Origin: Forficula auricularia
Lineage: Eukaryota; Arthropoda; Insecta; Dermaptera; Forficulidae
Direction: 5' to 3'
NCBI GenBank assembly: GCA_024734495.1
Contig: JALMQS010000085.1
Span: 434,001-498,000, forward strand
Length of the DNA: 64,000 nucleotides
Part shown: piece by piece, positions 10,191 to 20,977 of the stretch
Numbering within the stretch: the stretch's first letter is position 1
How the letters are laid out: each line of letters begins with the position of its first letter
The notes under the pieces: generated by a model
What the model saw: only the letters and a program-made list of their open reading frames with translations
Told to the model about the DNA's origin: nothing
Database searches by the model: none
Translations under genes and position numbers: made by a program

Positions 10191-10530
10191 ATAGCTGATC
10201 GGAACAACTCGTCTGGACTTGTCTTTGACATCCTTGAACTGGAAGATATACCAGGCAGAGACTTCAAACCTTCTATCGACACCCTTTTCGGAAAATCGTT
10301 CATTTAATTGCCCCTTGAAACTGTGCAAAAATTTTATTTCATTTCTAGAACCAATATACTTTTGTGAACAAAAAATGTTTTTTATAGAAATATTTTAAAT
10401 AAGGGATAATAAATTTGAAAATTTAAAGATCCTCCTAAAATTTTGCAGTCGATATTTATGAAAATACTCTAAATATTTGAAATTTTAGGGATGTCCCGCA
10501 TCCACAGCATCCATTGACCGCACGCCACTG
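10191..10530. mobile_element. hAT-like repeat D, copy 1
   Basis: It ends with the complement of CAGTGGCGTG (10521-10530), a common hAT terminus. It matches 53458-53656 over blocks such as ACTTGTCTTT, ATATACCAGGCAG and GGGATGTSCCGCAT. The left boundary is where the piggyBac right end is cut off, near 10190. On the minus strand a short open stretch includes SRMSKTSPDELF, but copy 2 is full of stops. Confidence 0.5.
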
Positions 10531-10799
10531 ATATCTTGGTATAAGTGAATTTATAATTTATTTGTTATTTACTCTTCAACGTCAGTCTTTTTATTAGAAA
10601 TATTCTATCTCTTATTTCACACGAATTCAACACTTTCATTTTGATATGATCAGCTGACTAACAAAACCATTTCAATCAGACTTTTGAATCCACGGGAAAG
10701 AACAGATCAAATATTTATAAATAAAGATAGATGGATGAGGATCGAATCTTAGAAACTATAGTTTCTAACAAATAAATTATATATACAGCTGTGTTCAAA
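10531..10799. other. AT-rich spacer
   Basis: Nothing recognisable. Confidence 0.4.
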
Positions 10800-10829
10800 A
10801 AAATGTGTTGAATAAAAGGTTAAAAATCC

Positions 10830-11515
10830 GAATGAAACATAGCGTTGATTTATGGCATTGAAGATTTGAAAAAATGTGTGATTGAATGAGAATGTAGTCC
10901 ATTTGAGAATTTTTTCCATGTTTTTTTCTTATTAAATCTAATTAAAAACATATTTAATCGTATTTTAAGGTATAAGCTTTTATTAGTTTTAATAAAATTG
11001 TTTTTATTTATTGTAATAACTAAAAACTCATGTAATATATCAGAACGAAACGTAGAGTTGATTTATGGCATGAAGACCCTAGAATATTAGACTTTGAAAA
11101 ATGTGTGATTGAATGAGATTGAAGCCCGTTTGAGAATTTTTTCCATGTTTTTTTCTTATTAAATCTAATTAAAAACATATTTAATCATATTTTAAGGCAT
11201 AAGCTTATATAGTTTTAATAAATTGTTTTTTATTTATTGTAATAACTAAAAACTCATGTAATATATCAGAATGAAACGTAGAGTTGATTTATGGCATGAA
11301 GACCCTAGAATATTAGACTTTGAAAAATGTGTGATTGAATGGCATTGCAGCCCGTTTGAGAATTTTTTTCCATGTTTTTTCTTCTTAAAATCCAATCTCC
11401 AGTATCATATTTAATCATACATTTTGGAGTATAAGCTTATTAGTTTTAATAAAAATTGCTTTTATTTATTGTAATATTTAACTAAAAACTCATGTAATCT
11501 TTAACAGAATAAGCA
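10830..11515 (+). repeat. Tandem array, about 230-bp unit, 3 copies
   Basis: Three head-to-tail units, with GTTGATTTATGGCAT near 10843, 11054 and 11284, each followed by AAAATGTGTGATTGAATG and a CCATGTTTTTTTC block. The first two junctions read CTCATGTAATATATCAGA; the third ends CTCATGTAATCTTTAACAGA. Units 2 and 3 are closest. No coding frame. Confidence 0.75.
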
Positions 11516-12400
11516 TTTCAATGTTTTTTATATATTATTCTTATTAATATTTCATATAATAAATAATTATTGACATTATACATTATTTATTTAACCATCA
11601 ATATATGAATAAACATATTTTTTCGTTCATTCTATTTATTGAGTAATGGAAATAAAATTGTAATAAGGGGACTATTGTAAAATTTTCCTGTCTCAATTGA
11701 AGGAAAAGACAGGCTAACATATCAATGCTTGAACATGTGTAGGTATTAGTCATCCTCGATTTTTAAAAATCAAAGGAAATAATCGGATATCTTCATTATA
11801 TAATTTTTTCATGGTTAAAAATAATGTTTAATCCTGTTTCGACATATTCTAATATTAAATCCATAATTCATTTCTAAATTAATAAATAAATATTAGATTT
11901 GAAAGTTAGTAAATGAATTAAAATTGATCCTCGAAATATATATCAGAAAAGTGATAACTTTTCAATCTATCAAATATGGTTTAGAAAATAATTTATAATC
12001 GAATTTGATTGAACTGGTCATTTAATTGCTTAAAATTTACGAGAGAGTTCAAAGATAAACAGGAACCGGACGGGAAGGAAACCAGTCACGAAGACAATTT
12101 GGGGGAAGAAGGGGGGAGGGGGGGGACTAGAGCAGATTATATTTAGCTAACGCGTCCAGATCCAAAATAAATCTGACTTCAGTTTATGAAGCCATCGATA
12201 GATATTAGTTTTCCAGAAACCGGAAATAAATTATTATGTAATTATTTTATACCAACTATCAGCTCAAAAATCCGCATTTTGATGATTTCTCCAACAAATT
12301 CATACGTAATATAAGCATGAATAATAGTCTCTTTATAAATAAGTATAAATACAAGAAGTAAAATTAAACTTCAACTGAAACTTATTTAAATTATGGTAAA
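11516..12400. other. AT-rich spacer with one G-rich run
   Basis: The only notable spot is a purine run near 12100-12129 (GGGGGAAGAAGGGGGGAGG and more), a possible G-quadruplex former. No exon could be supported around it. Confidence 0.4.
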
Positions 12401-12850
12401 ATGAAAGTTTCTTTTTGCCGAGAGTAGCAAAATTTTTATAAATTAAAGGAGACAATACTAGAATATGTCTTCTGCTGGAATAATGATCGTTAGTGGCTGG
12501 AGCACCGAGCGATGCTCGGTAACTTTTGCTTCTAAATATCTGATGTTACAAATTTCAAGGCTCTGCGACTTACCAAAGACGAGATATGAACGATTACAAT
12601 ATTTGTTTTGCCACATGACTAATTTACATCTTCTTCTTTTATTTCTAATAGGATTAAAATTTATACACGACTAATAACTAATGAGACTTAATAAGTTCAC
12701 CAATTTTTAGCGAAATAATTATTATTTGTTTTCGAGAAACCGATTATATATAATACAAGAATCGCTTGCTTAATATAATAAGATAAATAAATTAAAAAAT
12801 TTATTATTCTAACAGAAGAAGCCACACTCTTTTATTGTCTCCTTTAATTA
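12401..12850. mobile_element. Family A palindrome, copy 2, with nested family H
   Basis: The left arm (12401-12485) and right arm (about 12770-12850) are inverted copies of the family A ends (GAGAGTAGCAAAATTTTT; GGAGACAATA...TCTTCTGCTGG). The centre is replaced by a family H element. No clear target duplication is visible. Confidence 0.6.
12491..12770 (-). mobile_element. Family H element, copy 1 (Helitron/Helentron-like)
   Basis: On the minus strand it runs from TCGGTTTCTCGAAAAC next to a TA-rich stretch to a 3' hairpin, ACCGAGC-ATC-GCTCGGT (12504-12520), then GCTCCAGCCACTA. The same parts occur at 43995-44253 and partly at 25359-26352. A TA-microsatellite start and a 3' hairpin are typical of DINE/Helentron-like elements. 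It carries no coding sequence. Confidence 0.55.
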
Positions 12851-13611
12851 AATTTATTTCTTAAGAAATTCAAAAACTTTATAAATTGTCTTAGTTTTTG
12901 ATGTTTCAAAAAGCGAAACAGGTGTCTGTCTCTTTGTCCATCTGTCCGCGAGAATAGAAAAACAACTTGAAATTTAGAAGTTATATGTATTCATCTTCCC
13001 ATAAAAAGGGCGACTAATTTGTGATGGGCTCAAAAATAAAATAATAAAAAAAATGAAAAAAAAATTATCCGATAGTTTGATGGATATCTGTAAAGATCTA
13101 TTTAATTAGTATTAGGTATAATTTATTTAAATTTATTTCCAATTAAAATGCTCGTGTGAAAGATCTCCAAAATAGCCGTTTGTAGGAGATTTTTGTACCT
13201 GTCGGTATTTAGAAACGTCTTAATTTAAAATTTAAAAAAATCTACAAATTCACTCATTTCCTCCTTATGAAAGACAAATAAGAAAGAATTTTAGTTGAAT
13301 TTAAAGTACATAACCCTAGGTATGCGACCCGACTTGCACTTGGCCGCCTTATTTATTCTACCAGTACTCTGGGATTCAGATTACATATTTATAATATTTT
13401 CAATTTGGAGGAAAAATAGTTAACTTTATCAAGACACAGTACTCTTTTCGAAAAATTTTCGTCGACGAATTATTTGAGTTAGAAAGTTGAAACTTGCTTA
13501 TGATACAGTTGATAAGCCATGTTTGGGAAATTTCAGTAGGTATATTATTTAAAACTGCTTCATAAATATTCATGTGAAAATTCTTTTGTGACTTCCAAGA
13601 TTTGAAGACAC
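12851..13611. other. AT-rich spacer
   Basis: It includes GTCTGTCTCTTTGTCC near 12924, a fragment often seen in Helitron-like relics. No gene. Confidence 0.4.
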
Positions 13612-13751
13612 ATGAATAAGAAAATCACATGGGAAATAAGAAGGCTAAATAACTTGGGGGAAAGTCAAAGCGATTTTGATATAATATTGCAATTTTATCA
13701 CATGTATATATGGGTGCAAAAAATATCAATAAAATCGGCCAGGTGGAAGTA

Positions 13752-14038
13752 CAGTAAACTCTCGTTGGTCAATGAAGGGGCCATTCAATATTTGGAGGAA
13801 CAAGATGATGCATCACTCTGTGACAAAATGGTGTTGAAAAAACTTCAATCTCAAGTGAAGAAGAGAAAAGTTTTATCTCGAAACATTAAAAACTGCTCTT
13901 TCTATTGTGAATAAACATTTTTCAAAAGCATTCTTGTGTTGATTTGTGTCGTTTATTGACTATTTTGCGGGTTATCCGTGGAATTGTCTTTTCCGGTTGC
14001 CGCGCCACCCAATTCCGCGGATAAACGAGAGTTTACTG
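13752..14038 (+). mobile_element. pogo/Tigger-type element, internally deleted
   Basis: The ends are CAGTAAACTCTCGTT (13752) and its complement AACGAGAGTTTACTG (ending 14038), both flanked by TA. Just inside the left end the sequence jumps to the last part of a pogo-type transposase (YLEEQDDASLCDKMVLKKL, then KKRKVL), followed by the normal 3' end with CCGCGGATAAACGAGAG. It is therefore a 287-bp deletion derivative that cannot move by itself. Confidence 0.65.
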
Positions 14039-14163
14039 TACTCCAATTTTGATCACAAGATTGGACTATACAAAAACAAAAACAACGATGGTGTCTGAAT
14101 TTGTAGGAATGCCTACAAATTTTAATAGAATAGAATTTTGTCAACAGAAATATATAGTATATA

Positions 14164-14612
14164 CAGGGTATTTCAGGAGGAATAGTAAATATTTCAGGAG
14201 GTGGTAGTATAGAGGAATTGCAATAAAAATGTCATATAACATGTGTCCAATTTTTATTGATTACAGAGATACAGCTGAGTTCAATGCATTTTTTCGAGTC
14301 TTGGTACACCGGTTGCTATGGGCATATTTATGGAATGTCAGCAGTAGAATGTTGATGTTCAAGTTATGAAGTCGTACTTTAGTTTACATTGAAGTTTTCA
14401 TTGTGATTTGTTGGCAATATCTACTGTACCTACTGTAGCGTGTAAACATGTATTTACACATGCTGAGTATGCAGATATTGGGTTACATATTAACAGCTGT
14501 AACACTGTACTCAATAAAAATTGTACACATGTTATATGGAATTTTTTATTGCAATTAGTCTATTCTATACTATCACCTCCAAAATATTTACCATTCCTCG
14601 TGAAACTCCTTG
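14164..14612 (+). mobile_element. Mariner-like MITE with transposase N-terminus
   Basis: Long inverted ends (about 130 bp, e.g. GGAATAGTAAATATTT / AAATATTTACCATTCC) are flanked by TA at 14162-14163 and 14613-14614. A short frame at about 14450 reads VFTHAEYADIG, the N-terminal motif found in the same mariner group as the QQDGA transposase at 5.9-6.3 kb. Everything between the N-terminus and the right end is deleted. Confidence 0.6.
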
Positions 14613-15440
14613 TATATTTGAAAAGAAAATTGTAAAAATTATACTTGGAAATTATTTTTCTCAAATTTTCTGAAAATTTTAAACTAGCATAAGAAAAAAA
14701 ATATTATTTTTGACTGAATTTAGTATTCTATGCATCCTGCGAGCTTCAGTATAATTTTACTTTTATACATACTCGGCTCCTTTTTAATCCTAAGATGAAA
14801 TATCTCAAAAACTTTATATATAATATTCAAAATACAATATTATTATTTATTTTCAGGTTACCCCAAAAGAGAATATTTTAATTTCTTGATGTTTGTCTTC
14901 TGGCTAAAAGGATATCACTCATATTTGTAGTAGATTTATTAATAATATCGCTCTCATTTAAAAATAAAGGTGTTCTTTATTTTGCCAGCCATCAGAAAAA
15001 TAACAGCGACAGTGATAAAAAATTATTTCATCCATATGATCGCATAAATCTCGATTTATAAACAAACATATTTCGCTGAGGCTGAAATTCTTCTCACATC
15101 ATCATCATCATCAAAGGCTGCGTTCGAAAATATAGATCAGAGAGAGAGAGAGAGAGAGAGAGAATAGCTAATCGGACAGGAATTTTTTTCATTTTATTTG
15201 TGAAGCAATGCTGTCTTGTTAGAGAATAATATATAGGTGTCTAGGAAATTTGACAAAAAGATTTTATTTCATTTAAATCAGGCCTTAAGAAAGTCCCGGA
15301 CCAGTCAGTTGATAAATGAATAGAGAGCGGACCCCCCATTGACTATATTAATTCTCCTGTTAACTTAAGGAATTCATCAAAAATAGATTACTCAGAGACA
15401 GGAGAATTCAGAGTTATCAAAATAAAAATAAATAAAAATT
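14613..15440. other. AT-rich spacer with microsatellites
   Basis: It contains (CAT)n at about 15097-15113 and (GA)n at about 15139-15163. No gene. Confidence 0.5.
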
Positions 15441-16535
15441 TTTCTTAAAAAAATCTAAAAATGAAAGGTAGGGGGGACCATTTATATCACTTCAAAATTT
15501 TTGGAGTGGTTGAAAAATTTATTTTTTATGAGAGATATAAACATAAATATTATATTTGAGTTCTGTATATAATGTACTATTAGAATAAATTAAAATTTAT
15601 TTAAAAGTAAAACTTAATTTTCTTGAAAAATCTGAAAATGAGAGGAAAGGGGACCATTTGTATCACTTTACCATTTTTTGGGATGGTTCAAAAATTTAAT
15701 TTTTAGGAGAGATATAAAAATAAATATTATATTCGAGCTCTGTATATAATAAACTATTAGAATAAATTAAAATATATTTAAAAGTAAAACTTTATTTTCT
15801 TGAAAAAATCTGAAAATCAGAGGTAAGGGGGACCATTTGTATCACTTTACAATTTTCGGGATGGTTCAAAAATTTAATTTTTAGGAGAGATATAAAAATA
15901 AATATTATATTCGAGCTCTGTATATATATAATAAACTATTAGAATAAATTAAAATATCTTTAAAAGTAAAACTTTATTTTTTTTAAAAATCTGAAAATAA
16001 GAGTTAAGGGGGACCATTTGAATCACTTCATCTTTATTGGAGTGGTTCACAAATTTAATTTTTAGGAGAAATATAAACATAAATATTATATTCGAGTTCT
16101 GTATTTAATGTACTATTAGAATAAATTAAAATTTCTTTAAAAGTAAAAGTTTATTTTCTTAAAAATATCTGAAAATGAGAGGTAAGGGGGGGACCCTTTG
16201 TATCACTTCAGGATTTTATGAGTGGTTCAAAAATTTAATTTTTAAGAGAGATATAAAAATAAATATTATATTCGAGTTCTGTATACTTATAATATACTAT
16301 TAGAATATATTAAAATTTCTTTAAAAGTAAAACTTAATTAGCCAAAGATGAAATCACTGGGTTCAATAAAACATCTTTAATAAAACTTAATTTTCTTAAA
16401 AAAATCTGAAAATGAGAGGTAAGGGGCCCCTTTCCTTCATCTTTTTTGGAGTGGTTCACAAATTTAATTTTTAGGAGGGATATAAAAATAAATATTATAT
16501 TCAAGCTCTATATAATATACTATTAGAATAAATTG
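15440..16535 (+). repeat. Tandem array, about 178-bp unit, 6 copies
   Basis: Six direct units share GGGGACCATTTGTATCAC (near 15475, 15650, 15828, 16010, 16190; decayed near 16425), TTTAATTTTTAGGAGAGAT and TACTATTAGAATAAATTAAA. Spacings are about 175-182 bp, except the last, which is stretched by a unique 47-bp piece near 16338-16384. The length is satellite-like, but the array is short. Confidence 0.8.
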
Positions 16536-16539
16536 TCTT

Positions 16540-17466
16540 GAGAAAATATTTTCAGTCTTTTCATCATCAATGTAATTGAGTATACATTATGGTTTAGATA
16601 TTAATATATATATATATATATATATTTGTGCTTGTAAAAAACATTTTAGTTAAAAACAGGACAAATACATCCCAAATTTCTACGAATGTTTTCTAGAGAT
16701 ACTGTGGTTATAAAAAAATTTAGACAAACAAACTTCGTCTGCTGAGCGTTACGCGAACGGTTAACACAAATGCTTTTCTTGAGAAAATTGATGTTTTCTA
16801 AAATGAACCATCATTGGAGGCTCTGAAATTAATTCATCATTAGTCTAATTTGAGAAAAGTTAAGCCCAAGTCGTGTGGCGCACAGACTAATATTTTTATT
16901 TTTTTGCTATCTCCAAGCAGTGAGATAATAAAGAAGAAAATCCTTTTTGTATATACCTATCCATCAGTCCATCAAACATCCTTTGTTTCGCCTCCCCGCG
17001 GAAGATAGATCTGTTTATCAGAGTAACCTGAATCCTCCTATTTCCGAGTCTGATGAACTAACAAGGACCGGACATGGGATTTGCGTTCTACAACAACAAC
17101 AAAAATACACGTTTGTAAATATTGAATTTTTATGTGAGCGTTTGCAAAGATGGGTCATCTTGATGAAAATCAAAGAGAGGGTCAGCGCTAATTTTGCAAC
17201 AGCATTAATAGCTAAATCGCTCTTTAGTTTGATTAGCATGAGATCATGATGCCAAAATGTTCGAGGAACACATGTCTATCCCTCCCGTCAAACACAAATG
17301 GAAGGAAGTGTTCGAGTTGAATACACAATCGAGAGATACTATAAAAAAGTACAACTCTACTTTGTAACCAAATGAACAGATTGCTACACCCTTTCAATTA
17401 CGTCATTGAATTATATTGTACATTTGAGATTTCTAGTGGGACTCCCATAGAAATTCATAACATTCT
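16540..17466. other. Spacer; (TA)n and a weak open frame
   Basis: (TA)n lies at about 16605-16626. A plus frame at 16947-17249 is open for 100 codons (SISESDELTRTG-like start, then FLCERLQRWV) and the antisense is also open. Neither has splice signals or a recognised domain, so it is not called as a gene. Confidence 0.4.
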
Positions 17467-17943
17467 TTAACCCTTTCAGTCATGGTGCCCTCATATGAGG
17501 ACCTACTAAATAAATGCTTGGTATTTTTAAATTTGATAAATTTGACCGATTTTAAACGTTCCCCTTATATTATCACAAGAATAGATTCTATTTGAGACCC
17601 ATGTCGACCCCTCCTATCAATTTTTGTTATCAGGTTATCACAAAACAAAACTAAATATTCTCATACACATGGACTCAACACAGTCATTTTTGAACCTCTC
17701 TACAATCGGTATATATCTTTTTAAGTCAGGAAAAAAATTTCATTTTAGCGTAGAAAAGTCTGTTTTTGAAGGTGAAAACCAAAAAGATTTTTCAGAACAA
17801 AGGGTAAGTTAATTATTTATAACTTTATACTCATATGAGGACATTGTGATCTAAAGGTTGCAATAGCATAGAAATTTAGAAAAATGTTTCGTTATCTTTT
17901 TAGTCTGTTTTTATGGTGATTTTGCAATTCCAAAATCGATGAA

Positions 17944-18222
17944 GACCGCTTACAGAAGAAGAAATTCTAGAACTTCTTAATTTATCTGAAATTGACGATC
18001 TAGTGAGAGTCCAAAGTCATCGCCAAGTACCTCAAAAAGAACCCAGGTGGAAGTTCGTCCACCAGTTGATGTTCGTTTGGACAACGTTGGGCATTTTCCA
18101 CTGTTCAGTGATAAACAATCATTTGATAAGTGCAAGAAACCAGAGTGCAAAGGAAAAACAAAATTTTATTGTGAAAAATGTAAAATTTACTTATGTATTG
18201 AATAAAAAAAAACATTTTTTTT
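17944..18222 (+). pseudogene. piggyBac transposase, N-term fused to C-term by deletion
   Basis: RPLTEEEILELLNLSEIDDL resembles the N-terminal start of piggyBac transposases. It is followed directly by the C-terminal region VRLDNVGHFPLFSDKQ and a cysteine-rich end, KCKKPECKGKTKFYCEKCK then YLCI. The catalytic DDE core is absent and a frameshift occurs near 18062. It is non-functional as a transposase. The two binding ends alone could in principle bind DNA if expressed, but there is no evidence for that. Confidence 0.65.
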
Positions 18223-18309
18223 GAATGCCATAATTCAAAAGTTTAATAACTTAATTTAGATATATATATACTATCAATATATAATCAATAAGAACATTTT
18301 TATAATGTA

Positions 18310-18560
18310 CTAGTTGCAAGGCACGCCCTCTGGACCTCCAACCCACGAACCCCACCCTCACACCCCACTCCCACCGACCATACCCCTCGAAAACCACCCA
18401 GCACCCCCACTCCCCGCACCCGAGCCTAACTCCAGCCCCCGCCCCACCACCCCAAAACTCCATCCCGCCCCCCACCCACCTCGGACCCCCACCCCAGTAC
18501 CACCCCACTACGCCCCAGGACCCTCACCTGAACCCCCCACTCCACCAACCCTTCACCACC
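18310..18560 (-). mobile_element. Helitron-like family B, copy 3 (3' part only)
   Basis: On the minus strand the end is GGGCGTGCCTTGCAACTAG next to T, matching the 3' end of the copy at 22098-22784 (CTAG|T). Above it is the same C-rich minisatellite as at 1-330. The 5' part is missing. Confidence 0.55.
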
Positions 18561-18774
18561 TAAATAAAATAAAATACTTTGAATTTTCAACTTATACTAC
18601 ACCCAATTAATCACAGTGTCCTCATATGAGGACACGTTACCCCCCCCCCTCCCCAATTTGGGGACCCCCTTGATATTTTTTATACACTTGAAAAATCATT
18701 ATTTAATTCAAAGAACTGGTTAGATAAGTCATATAGGGGTTCTAAAAATCTTTAATTTACTGTAAGTAGATTTT

Positions 18775-18850
18775 TTATTTATTTTTATTTTATTTATATT
18801 TAAATGTATTTTTCATACATATATATTACAATATTTACAATCTTTTTTTA
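18775..18850 (-). mobile_element. LINE 3' tail
   Basis: The reverse complement contains ATATATGTATGAAAAATACA then TTTAAATATAAATAAA. This matches the 3' end of the LINE fragment at 33450-33855, so it is a very short 5'-truncated insertion. Confidence 0.45.
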
Positions 18851-19844
18851 AGTTACTCCGAATATATTATTCTAACAAATATTAGTTTTTCATTAAGATG
18901 ATGAAAGTCCTTCAATGAAAATAAAATAAAATAATGATCATTTTCCTACCCTATCCTAATCTACCATATGTAAAAAATTTCATTTTTAATTGCAATTATT
19001 TCATGTTTGGTGTGGTAAATCGTCTTCAAATTTTAACAGTATGTGTATTAGATTTTAATGACTTATATTTCAAGTTTCAAAGACTTCTTGAAATACCATT
19101 TTCTATTTTAGTAGTGTGTCGTTTAAAGTGGATGTAGTCAGATTTTGAATCGAATCGGTTAACCGAAATTAGATCCTTTTAATTCTGGCTTTTTTTTTGT
19201 TTCTTGAACTTGATTTCAAACAACGTGAAATTGTAGAGAATGTTGCGTAGCGAACGGACCATATCGTTATTTTTAAGAATTTAAAAGACCGTAGTCTTTT
19301 GTGTAAGAAACTGGATCAAAATTACTTACAATATTAGTTAACATATTCGTTGTTAAGATATAGAACAATTTGCCCAGACAATGGATTATATGGAATGTGG
19401 AACTTATAGAGAAGTGAAGTTTCGAAGATTTCTTGAATTTTCGCATTTGTGAAAGAACTACCTTAATCATCATCAATTATAATATATATATATATATATT
19501 ATTATTATAGATAAGGAAGCATCAGTATGTGAGCTCGACTTGCACTTATCCGCTGCCACCGAAACAACTTTTAGGTATTTGAAACGTTAGATAGATTCTT
19601 AATCAAATTCATTTCGCATTCAATGACATTCAAATGCTAATTGAAGTAAGTACTTATTAATGGTAAAAGCCAACAGTATGGAGTACATGTATAGAATTAT
19701 TAGTGGATTCGTTTACAACCAGAGGGAGTCAGGTGACCTCACTTAGCCTGAGTAGTATCAATCCTCGTCACCGACCGTTGTTATTATTTTTAACGTTGAC
19801 AAATCCTTTTCCTTCTAACAAGCCTGAATCGTGTTCCTTCCTCC
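18851..19844. other. AT-rich spacer
   Basis: It has (TA)n at about 19482-19498. No gene is supported. Confidence 0.45.
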
Positions 19845-19868
19845 TTGGCCTTTATTTTGCTCTTCAGG

Positions 19869-19988
19869 ATGACTCACCTTGAGTGCGGGTGCGAAATCAG
19901 AGATGGATGTCACCTACCCCGGACACCCCGAACAACCGGCCTTTGTTCTCAAGGGGTAGGAAAAAGAGCCATTCATTTGCCATGCCAG
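19869..19988 (+). CDS. Possible cysteine-rich exon, strand uncertain
   Basis: A strong plus-strand acceptor (TTTTGCTCTTCAG|GATGAC) precedes an open frame, MTHLECGCEIRDGCHLPRTP and on to HLPCQ, with a possible donor CCAG|GTGTGG at 19988. On the minus strand a strong donor CAAG|GTGAGT lies near 19880, but every frame upstream of it soon stops. The product is not recognised. Confidence 0.25.
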
Positions 19989-20213
19989 GTGTGGCTGCCT
20001 CTGCCCATTGCACACGACACTCCCAAAAACAACAACCAACTAAAATCAACCAATGATATTCGAACCAAGTTTGCCATTAAAAGTTCATATAAAGAAAAAG
20101 TAAATTAAAAGATGATATTAAAAGCCTTCGAGAGTACAAATCGATTTTTAATATCGATTTCATTTGGAATATTAATAATAACTTTGGGTTGTTATCGTCC
20201 ATCTTTGAAAATA

Positions 20214-20579
20214 GTTAGGCTGGATATTGAGAAATTGGACTTGAGAAAATAATTAAAAGCTAAATTTCCAAAAATTGCAACATGTTTCGTCGTATATTTT
20301 TCGACTTCTTCAGGCAATTTTCAGGATGATACAGTTTAAATGATCAATTTTCTTTGAGACTTTTTATTTATTTTGTTTGATATCTTGTATTAAGTTTGTT
20401 TAAGCCTTGGTAAGTATGTTATTGCGAAATCTAGTCTAATGATCTGTATAATATATCTATCAACGAGAAAGCTGATCCTGAAAATTGCCTGAAGAAGTCG
20501 AAAAATATAAGACGAAACGTGTTGCAACTTTTGGAAATTTACCTTTTAATTATTTTCTCAATTCCAAGTTCAGCCTAAT
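20214..20579. mobile_element. Palindromic element with hammerhead-like motifs (family P1)
   Basis: Inverted arms start TTAGGCTGGATATTGAGAAA and end with the complement (…TTCAGCCTAA). Each arm carries, reading outward, CTGAAGA-A-GTCG...CGAC-GAAAC. The flanking AAAATTGC before the motif pairs with GCAA(C)TTTT after it. No coding. See the findings for the ribozyme interpretation. Confidence 0.7.
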
Positions 20580-20639
20580 TATTAATAATAACAATTTATT
20601 AAATTAAAACAGATTATCAAAATTTTCATATTCAACTTA

Positions 20640-20762
20640 TGAATCCTAGGTGTTATGGATTTTTCATTTGTATTATATGTCAGAAGGGTTGTATTCACCC
20701 CTTGGAGAATTGAACCCGATAGCCAAAAATGCAATCATGACACTTGGATTAGATAAATCTTA
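20640..20762 (-). repeat. tRNA-like SINE copy 1
   Basis: The minus strand has GGTTCAATTCTCC, a perfect match to the RNA polymerase III B box GWTCRANNC, and then a conserved 3' part with CCCTTCTGACAT. That 3' part is shared with 26510-26640, 48545 and the foldback at 21608. The A box is not clear. Confidence 0.45.
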
Positions 20763-20977
20763 ACCCTTCTAATATTTATAATACTCATATAATAAAGTTT
20801 TAGTCAAAATTGAAATCATATTGAACACAAGTTCCAAAAGATAACTCAACAACCTGCATCACCATAGATCTTTTTCGTACCACATATCAATAATTGCTGG
20901 AATAAAATATTGTAAAAATCCTATTACCTAATTATGAACAAATTTACAATAAATATTATGTAAATTATATTCTAAAT

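Larger units (their letters stand above)
17467..18640 (+). mobile_element. Degenerate piggyBac element 2
   Basis: TTAA at 17467-17470 is followed by CCCTTTCAGTCATGG and the palindrome CCTCATATGAGG (17488). The palindrome recurs near 17832 and at 18620 close to the right end. The transposase inside is an internal-deletion product (see 17944-18222). A Helitron-like tail (18310-18560) is inserted before the right end. The right TTAA is not found. Confidence 0.6.

Noticed and set aside
13953..14144. Minus-strand frame over the pogo right end
   Set aside because: Shadow of the terminal repeat of the pogo element.
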